From: Xanthomonas sp. 10-10
GTDB taxonomy: Bacteria > Pseudomonadota > Gammaproteobacteria > Xanthomonadales > Xanthomonadaceae
Length of the DNA stretch: 64,000 bases
Assembly (NCBI RefSeq): GCF_040182365.1
Contig: NZ_CP144460.1
Span: 2,046,001-2,110,000 of the forward strand
Reading direction: 5' to 3'
Position numbers and translations under genes: made by a program. Positions 59,673 to 64,000 of this stretch are shown here, piece after piece; position 1 is the stretch's first letter, and each line of letters opens with the position of its first letter. The notes below the pieces were generated by a model. It made no database searches and was not told the origin of the DNA. It was given only the letters and a program-made list of their open reading frames with translations.

Positions 59673-60689
59673 ATGGATACCTGCGCCATGCACGACCTGA
59701 ATGACCTGTACTACTTCGCGATGGTGGTGGACCACGGCGGCTTTGCTGCCGCCGAGCGTGCGCTCGGGATCCCCAAGTCGCGCCTGAGCCGTCGTATCAG
59801 CCAACTCGAAACCGACCTGGGGGTGCGCCTGCTGCAACGCTCCACGCGTCGCTTCGCGGTCACCGACGTCGGCACCAGCGTGCACCGGCACGCCCAGACC
59901 ATGCTTGCCGAAGCCCAGGCCGCGCGCGAGGTGGTGGATCGTCTCAGCGCCGAGCCGCGCGGTCTTGTACGGGTGAGCGTTCCGGTCTCGCTCGCGCAGA
60001 TCCAGCTACCCAAGCTGCTGCCGGAGTTTCTGGCCAAGTACCCCAAGGTGCGGCTGCAGCTCAACATCAGCAACCGTCGCGTCGACGTCATCAACGAGGG
60101 CTACGACATCGCGCTACGGGTACGTTCGCGCCTGGACGACGACGGCAGCCTGGTGATGCGCAGCTTTGGCCAGGTGCAGGAATTGCTGGTCGCCAGCCCG
60201 AAGTATCTGGACCGCGCCGGTCGCCCGAAAGACCCGAGCGAGCTGGCCAACCACACCACCATGAGTACCAGCGAAGACGAAGCGCATCAGCGCTGGGAAC
60301 TGCACGGCCCCAACGGCGAGATGCGCCGCGTGGACCTGCAGCCGCGTCTGGCCGGTTTCGATTTCCCGTTGCTGCAGTCGATGGCGCGCGATGGCTTCGG
60401 CATCACCATGCTGCCGGAAACCGTCTGCGCCGAAGCGGTGCGCAGCGGCGAACTGGAGGTAGTGCTGCCGCACTGGTCGCTGCCGCAGGGCATCTGCCAC
60501 GCCGTGTTCGCCTCGCGTCGCGGCCTGCTGCCGGCGGTGCGGGTGTTCATCGACTTCCTGGCCGAACACCTGCCCCAGGAAATCGAACGCTCGCGCCTGG
60601 ATTGCGGCGGCAACTGCGCCGAGCTGGCCGAAAAGCTCAAGCGCGCCGCTGGCACTGCGCCGCGCTTGGCGGTGGCCGAGGCAGGCTGA
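59673..60689 (+). CDS. LysR-family transcriptional regulator
   Basis: The 338-residue product (333 from the second Met, MHDLNDLYYFAMV) has an N-terminal LysR winged helix-turn-helix ('GGFAAAERALGIPKSRLSRRISQLETDLGVRLLQRSTRRF', about 22-62). The substrate-binding domain runs from about 93 ('GLVRVSVPVSLAQIQLPKLLPEFLAKYPKVRLQL'). It is somewhat longer than the usual 300 residues because of a C-terminal tail of about 30 residues rich in Arg, Ala and Cys ('RSRLDCGGNCAELAEKLK'). It has no divergently transcribed partner, since the upstream gene serS points the same way, so its target is unclear. Confidence 0.92.
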   Translation: MDTCAMHDLNDLYYFAMVVDHGGFAAAERALGIPKSRLSRRISQLETDLGVRLLQRSTRRFAVTDVGTSVHRHAQTMLAEAQAAREVVDRLSAEPRGLVRVSVPVSLAQIQLPKLLPEFLAKYPKVRLQLNISNRRVDVINEGYDIALRVRSRLDDDGSLVMRSFGQVQELLVASPKYLDRAGRPKDPSELANHTTMSTSEDEAHQRWELHGPNGEMRRVDLQPRLAGFDFPLLQSMARDGFGITMLPETVCAEAVRSGELEVVLPHWSLPQGICHAVFASRRGLLPAVRVFIDFLAEHLPQEIERSRLDCGGNCAELAEKLKRAAGTAPRLAVAEAG

Positions 60690-61026
60690 GCGCTGCCTCT
60701 GATTGCCGAGGCAGGCGGTCCGCCAATCGGCACTCGCATGCTTTCTGGCAGCCAGCTCGCTTCAAGTGGTTGGCAGGTTGCATGTGGGGTCCGGTGCGTC
60801 CGGTCGACCTGCCACCAGTGACGGCGCAGCATGCTGCGGCAGCTGAAGGCTGAGCGATGTAAACAAGCAAACCGCGCGCGGGCATGCGAGAATGCGCGCC
60901 CGGGAGCGATCCCGGGAGTGGTGGCTCTGCGCAGGACGCCCGTGCGGTCACCGCCAGGCGCCACCCGCGCGATGCGGGTCGCCAGCGTGACAACCGATGC
61001 TTTCGGCGGTCGCGCGCAGCAACATC
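60690..61026. other. Intergenic stretch before tRNA-Ser
   Basis: Short frames occur but none is credible as a gene. No clear tRNA promoter is visible by eye. Confidence 0.5.
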
Positions 61027-61116
61027 GGAGAGATGGCCGAGCGGTTTAAGGCACCGGTCTTGAAAACCGGCGAAGGGTCAAACCTTCCGTGGGTTCGAAT
61101 CCCACTCTCTCCGCCA
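61027..61116 (+). tRNA. tRNA-Ser (anticodon TGA)
   Basis: A 90-base type II tRNA. The 7-bp acceptor stem is GGAGAGA/TCTCTCC, with discriminator G and an encoded CCA. The anticodon arm is CCGGT-CTTGAAA-ACCGG, so the anticodon is TGA. A long variable arm (CGAAGGGTCAAACCTTCCG) identifies it as serine, and the T arm contains GGTTCGAATCC. It lies at the boundary with the AT-rich downstream region. Confidence 0.98.
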
Positions 61117-61201
61117 ATTTCCCGCATAAATCATTGATTTATAAGGGATTGTTTCGGATATTTTAAGGTCTGAGGCAGGGCGCAAATCGGGACACATCTC
61201 C

Positions 61202-61456
61202 CGGTGCGCATCCCTCATCATCTCGTCCGATCCTCCTCCGGCCACTGGTCCTTCCGCCAATGCGTTCTCATTGATCTGCAAGTCTTGGGACGGTAGATCG
61301 TCAAGCAGAGCCTTTGTCGACTCCCCGCAATTCAAGGGGGCGCTTGGCGGCCTTGTTGGTGGATGGAGAGGCGTTGTCACCGATAAAGATATAATGGATG
61401 TCATCAAGGGTGCTGTAGATGCAGCCGGTCCAACTCATTGTAATTCTGGCGGATAA
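61202..61456 (+). pseudogene. Open frame with a glycine-zipper segment, possible gene remnant
   Basis: An open frame of 84 codons contains 'QFKGALGGLVGGWRGVVTDK' followed by a 27-residue tail ending 'THCNSGG'. The GxxGGxxGG pattern resembles the glycine zippers of pore-forming bacteriocins. There is no ATG upstream of the zipper; the only start-like codon is a TTG at 61,271 without a ribosome binding site. It overlaps another frame that is a reading of the tRNA-adjacent sequence on the opposite strand. I list it as a possible 5'-truncated remnant. Confidence 0.25.
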
Positions 61457-61460
61457 AATT

Positions 61461-61667
61461 ATGTCCTTGTTTTGGCTTAAATTTTGGGCTTTTACTTTTG
61501 GGCTTTCATCAGTAAGATTTTTATTCTACTTCTTTAGTAAAGTTTATATGGGGCAGGAACTTGAGGAGGCTGACTATATGGTAATTCCTTTTGCAGTAAT
61601 TTGTGCTTTTCTTAGCTTTCAACTTCTACGGCAGTTGAAAAAGAGGCGCGCATTGTTAAAAAAATAG
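61461..61667 (+). CDS. Small AT-rich two-helix membrane protein
   Basis: The 68-residue product has hydrophobic segments at about 3-26 ('LFWLKFWAFTFGLSSVRFLF') and 39-57 ('YMVIPFAVICAFLSFQLL') and ends in a Lys/Arg tail ('KKRRALLKK'). Codon use is AT-rich, unlike almost all other genes here. An upstream in-frame start at 61,419 is also possible. The size and layout resemble bacteriocin immunity proteins, but no family can be named. Confidence 0.5.
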   Translation: MSLFWLKFWAFTFGLSSVRFLFYFFSKVYMGQELEEADYMVIPFAVICAFLSFQLLRQLKKRRALLKK

Positions 61668-62625
61668 TTTGCCGTTAAGGGCTTCGATATATCGAGGCCC
61701 TTCATCATGACGCTGGGCCTGCGATCTCCTCTCTGTCAATTTTAAAATGATGCCTAATAATTTCTTATTGGGATGTGCGGGGCGGATTTTTGAGGTTTAT
61801 GTGTAGATTTTATAGTCGATTATTGGGATGGGTACGAAAATCTACATTGGTGCAGTTTACGTTTACCCCTCATTATAGATTTTTGATGCCTGAAGTTGTG
61901 CTGGGCGGATTGCCGACTAGGTAGGAAATTAACGGCAAGAGCGAACTTGTGGTTTGCTTCGCAGAAATCGTGCGCCAACGCTGCGCATCGGTGCGGTAGC
62001 TTTCGCCAGCTCGTTGCTATGCCTGCGCTGAGCAACGCAGCCTTTTTAAAAGTTGAGATCAAAGTCTCTTTAATTGTCGAATTCGTTTGTCTCTCGACAA
62101 GGGCAGTTTCCTTGTGCGCTCCAAAGACATGAGTTTCACAAGCGGCGGTTTAGTACGCACCAATTAAGTCTTTCAATCGGGAATGTCGATTTGTTAGTCG
62201 CAGCAGCTGCCTGCCGAGCAGGGTTTGATTTGCTCGATGCAAGTACAGGGCTTGTTCATCATTATTCTCGCCGAGGCGGAGTCAAACAGCGATGACAGTT
62301 TGTCTGTGTGCTGAGGGGAGTGAATTCTTGCGACAGTGGACGAGCAGGTCATAAGGTGGTCTGGCCACAAATTGTTCATGGAATGATCCAGATCATCGGG
62401 TTGGAAGACCAGGTGCCGGCGTTCTTCAAGGAAGCGACCGCTGCGAGTCGGAGAGCGAAAGGACTGCGGGGGCGGGGCTGGATCACCCGCCTGTCGGCTA
62501 GTGCCATTGGAAGGGCTGGGCAGAGTAGACGTGCGCCCCTCGACAGTTGACTCTCCTCGACTTCGACGGAGCGTAAACAGCGGGTGTAGCACATTGGCCT
62601 GACCAGCCATAAAGCCAGGAACCTC
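61668..62625. other. AT-rich, gene-poor region with repeats
   Basis: The region between the small membrane gene and the catalase-like gene has no credible gene. It contains a near-perfect 26-bp palindrome (61,677-61,702), a 10-bp inverted repeat (61,802-61,811 / 61,837-61,846) and an 11-bp direct repeat TTATTGGGATG (61,765-61,775 and 61,820-61,830). Open frames such as 61,896-62,132 are short, with unlikely Cys/Ser/Arg-rich products. Confidence 0.5.
61677..61702. repeat. Near-perfect 26-bp palindrome after the small membrane gene
   Basis: AAGGGC-T-TCGATA pairs with TATCGA-G-GCCCTT, the only imperfection being a T-G wobble. It sits 9 bp after the membrane protein stop and may act as its terminator, although no T-run follows on the plus strand. 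Confidence 0.55.
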
Positions 62626-63702
62626 ATGAACGCGCCCGTCGAATATCGCCCCGATCTGGAAACGCCCAGCGTCAGCGAGCAGGAAACCATTCGTTCGCTT
62701 GAGGCGCTGTTCGTTGACATGGCAACGACCGTGGCTGAAAAGGAAGGGCATGCATACCGCGCAGTCCATGCCAAAGGGCAAGGCCTGTTCACCGCCAGGC
62801 TCACCGTTTTCAACGATCTGCCCGAAGAGCTGCGGCAAGGGTTGTTCGCAGGGACTGGGCAATACGATGCTTACATCCGCCTGTCATCGCCACCTGCCGA
62901 ACAGCTGAGCGATGCTGTCTCGACCCCGCGTGCCCTGGCGTTGAAGGTGTTAGGTGTCAGCGGTGAGCGCGTCGAGGGTGGAGACGAAAAGCACAGTCAG
63001 GATTTCTTGATGGTCAATGGCCCTTCCTTCACCACCCCTGGTCCCGATGGGTTCTTGCGTAATTTTCGCGTTCTTGCGGCGACTACGGAAAAGGCGCCAC
63101 GCGCCAAGGCCGCACTTTCAAAAGTGCTTCGGGGTGTCGAGAACACGCTTGAGAAGATCGGTGGGGGAAGCGGCAGCATCAAGCAGATTGGCGGGCAACC
63201 GCAGATTCATCCGCTGGGCGAAACGTTTTTCTCGCAGGTGCCGTATCTCTACGGGCGTTACATCGCCAAGTTCTCGCTGGCGCCGGTGTCCAGAAACCTC
63301 CTCGAACTCGATGGTCGGGAAGTCGGCGACTCCCAGGACGCGCAACGCGAGGCCGTCCATCACGCCATCAGCACCCTGGACAGCCCGGCCGAGTGGGAGC
63401 TGCGCGTGCAGCTGTGCCGGGATGTGGAAAAGATGCCGGTCGAGGATGCGTCGATAGAGTGGCCGCAATCCATCAGCCCCTTTGTGGCGGTCGCGCGCGT
63501 GGTGGTCGAGCGCCAGGCCGGATGGGACGGAAAAAACTCGCAGCAGCTGGAAGACCGTATCGCCTTCTCGCCGTGGCATGCCCTGGCCGCTCATCGGCCG
63601 CTGGGTGCGATCAACCGGGCGCGCCGTATAGTAATGGCAGCCTCGCGCCGATTCCGCTCCGAGTTCAATCGCTGCCCGATCCACGAGCCGACTGGCGTCT
63701 AG
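62626..63702 (+). CDS. Catalase-like haem protein (SrpA-type catalase family)
   Basis: The 358-residue product has the catalase fold core without its C-terminal domain. The catalytic His lies in 'YRAVHAKGQGLF' (about residue 48), the distal Asn region is 'DFLMVNGPSFTTP', and 'STPRALALKVLGV' corresponds to the 'RGFA.KF' strand. The classical Tyr haem-ligand motif 'R.F.Y.DT' is not evident. Such small catalase-related proteins often act as peroxidases or allene oxide synthase-like enzymes. No signal peptide is seen. AGGA precedes the ATG by five bases. Base composition is typical of the chromosome, unlike the region just upstream. Confidence 0.8.
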   Translation: MNAPVEYRPDLETPSVSEQETIRSLEALFVDMATTVAEKEGHAYRAVHAKGQGLFTARLTVFNDLPEELRQGLFAGTGQYDAYIRLSSPPAEQLSDAVSTPRALALKVLGVSGERVEGGDEKHSQDFLMVNGPSFTTPGPDGFLRNFRVLAATTEKAPRAKAALSKVLRGVENTLEKIGGGSGSIKQIGGQPQIHPLGETFFSQVPYLYGRYIAKFSLAPVSRNLLELDGREVGDSQDAQREAVHHAISTLDSPAEWELRVQLCRDVEKMPVEDASIEWPQSISPFVAVARVVVERQAGWDGKNSQQLEDRIAFSPWHALAAHRPLGAINRARRIVMAASRRFRSEFNRCPIHEPTGV

Positions 63703-64000
63703 CTGTTCTTGCTGCGTGTCTGTGTCGTGCAGCACGTCTGTAACCGCGGGGCCGGAGTGCTCCGGATCGCAGCTGCCAGGCGAGGATTTTGATTAGTCGT
63801 TGAGCGACTGCGGCGATTAGCGTGGCGTGCCAGGTGACCGCCGCCGCGTTTGGCGAGGAGTAGCAGACAGCGGACTCGATCCACAGAGGCTGCTGCTGTC
63901 TAGCTGAATGCTCGACTCACCCAGGGTGGTGGATCGGAAAAGGGCCATCAAGAACGGCCGACCGCTGCCGCTAGGGACGCATCCCCAACGCAAGCAGCAG
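63703..64000. other. Region after the catalase-like gene, to the window edge
   Basis: Nothing recognisable is coded. A minus-strand frame (63,699-63,884) reads 'LLAKRGGGHLARHANRRSRSTTNQN', which might be a scrap of a transposase C-terminus, but this is too weak to call. Confidence 0.35.

Noticed and set aside
61078-61407. Minus-strand frame reading through the tRNA-Ser gene
   Set aside because: Its end reads REWDSNPR, the familiar artefact of translating a tRNA-Ser gene; no ribosome binding site.
61866-62130. Integron attC site in the AT-rich region
   Set aside because: There is no core-site pair GTTRRRY/RYYYAAC in proper spacing and no integrase in the window.
61896-62132. Hypothetical protein of 78 residues in the AT-rich region
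   Set aside because: Cys/Ser/Arg-rich with no start signal or hydrophobic core; likely a chance frame.
63699-63884. Transposase fragment at the right edge
   Set aside because: Only a short Arg/Ser-rich stretch, no catalytic motif, no inverted repeats; not enough to call.

Overview
The window is GC-rich, densely coded chromosomal DNA from a plant-associated gammaproteobacterium, almost certainly Xanthomonas. The assignment rests on gene content and order (a kynurenine operon; smc-zipA-ligA-epmA; serC-pheA-aroA; a five-step hut locus; gcd), on GyrA with Gln at position 83, and on xanthomonad-type intergenic repeats (GATTCCC heptamers, a GTAG-ended palindrome). Species cannot be decided from this window alone. 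No identities or database hits were computed; family calls come from reading the translations.

Layout. 1-8,660 (minus): a partial DUF2461 gene, exonuclease I (sbcB), then kmo, kynU, a FUSC-family membrane exporter, 3-hydroxyanthranilate dioxygenase and carbonic anhydrase. The three kynurenine enzymes lead from kynurenine toward quinolinate and NAD. 9,148-13,470: a secreted protein built from two similar Cys-pair modules, then a tightly packed minus-strand run asnS, three small conserved genes and a PaiB-like flavoprotein. 13,689-15,740 (plus): an IscA/ErpA-type Fe-S protein and the ribosomal operon rpsF-rpsR-rplI, with a possible S6:S18 autoregulatory leader. 15,893-26,887: an esterase, smc, zipA, a small membrane protein, a Tat-exported HisC-like aminotransferase (minus), ligA and epmA. 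27,330-35,189: a DUF3011 protein, mtnA (probably leaderless), gyrA and the PQQ glucose dehydrogenase gcd. 35,348-38,654 (minus): a membrane coiled-coil protein and two tandem paralogous membrane acyltransferases. 39,124-46,807: the histidine utilisation locus hutI-hutH-hutG-hutU diverging from hutF-hutC around a perfect HutC-type operator. 47,293-52,521: a membrane-anchored Mrr-like protein with a degraded active site, two PHA-granule genes, a double-FHA membrane protein and msrPQ. 52,698-57,972: serC-pheA-aroA facing two TonB-like genes. 58,084-61,116: serS, a LysR regulator and tRNA-Ser(TGA).

61,117-64,000 differs from the rest. Immediately after the tRNA the base composition becomes AT-rich, coding density collapses, inverted and direct repeats appear, and the only substantial gene is a catalase-like protein. 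This looks like the edge or remnant of an integrated element at the tRNA-Ser gene. It contains the most speculative item in the window: a short open frame with a glycine-zipper stretch followed by a two-helix membrane protein, in the arrangement of a bacteriocin and its immunity protein.
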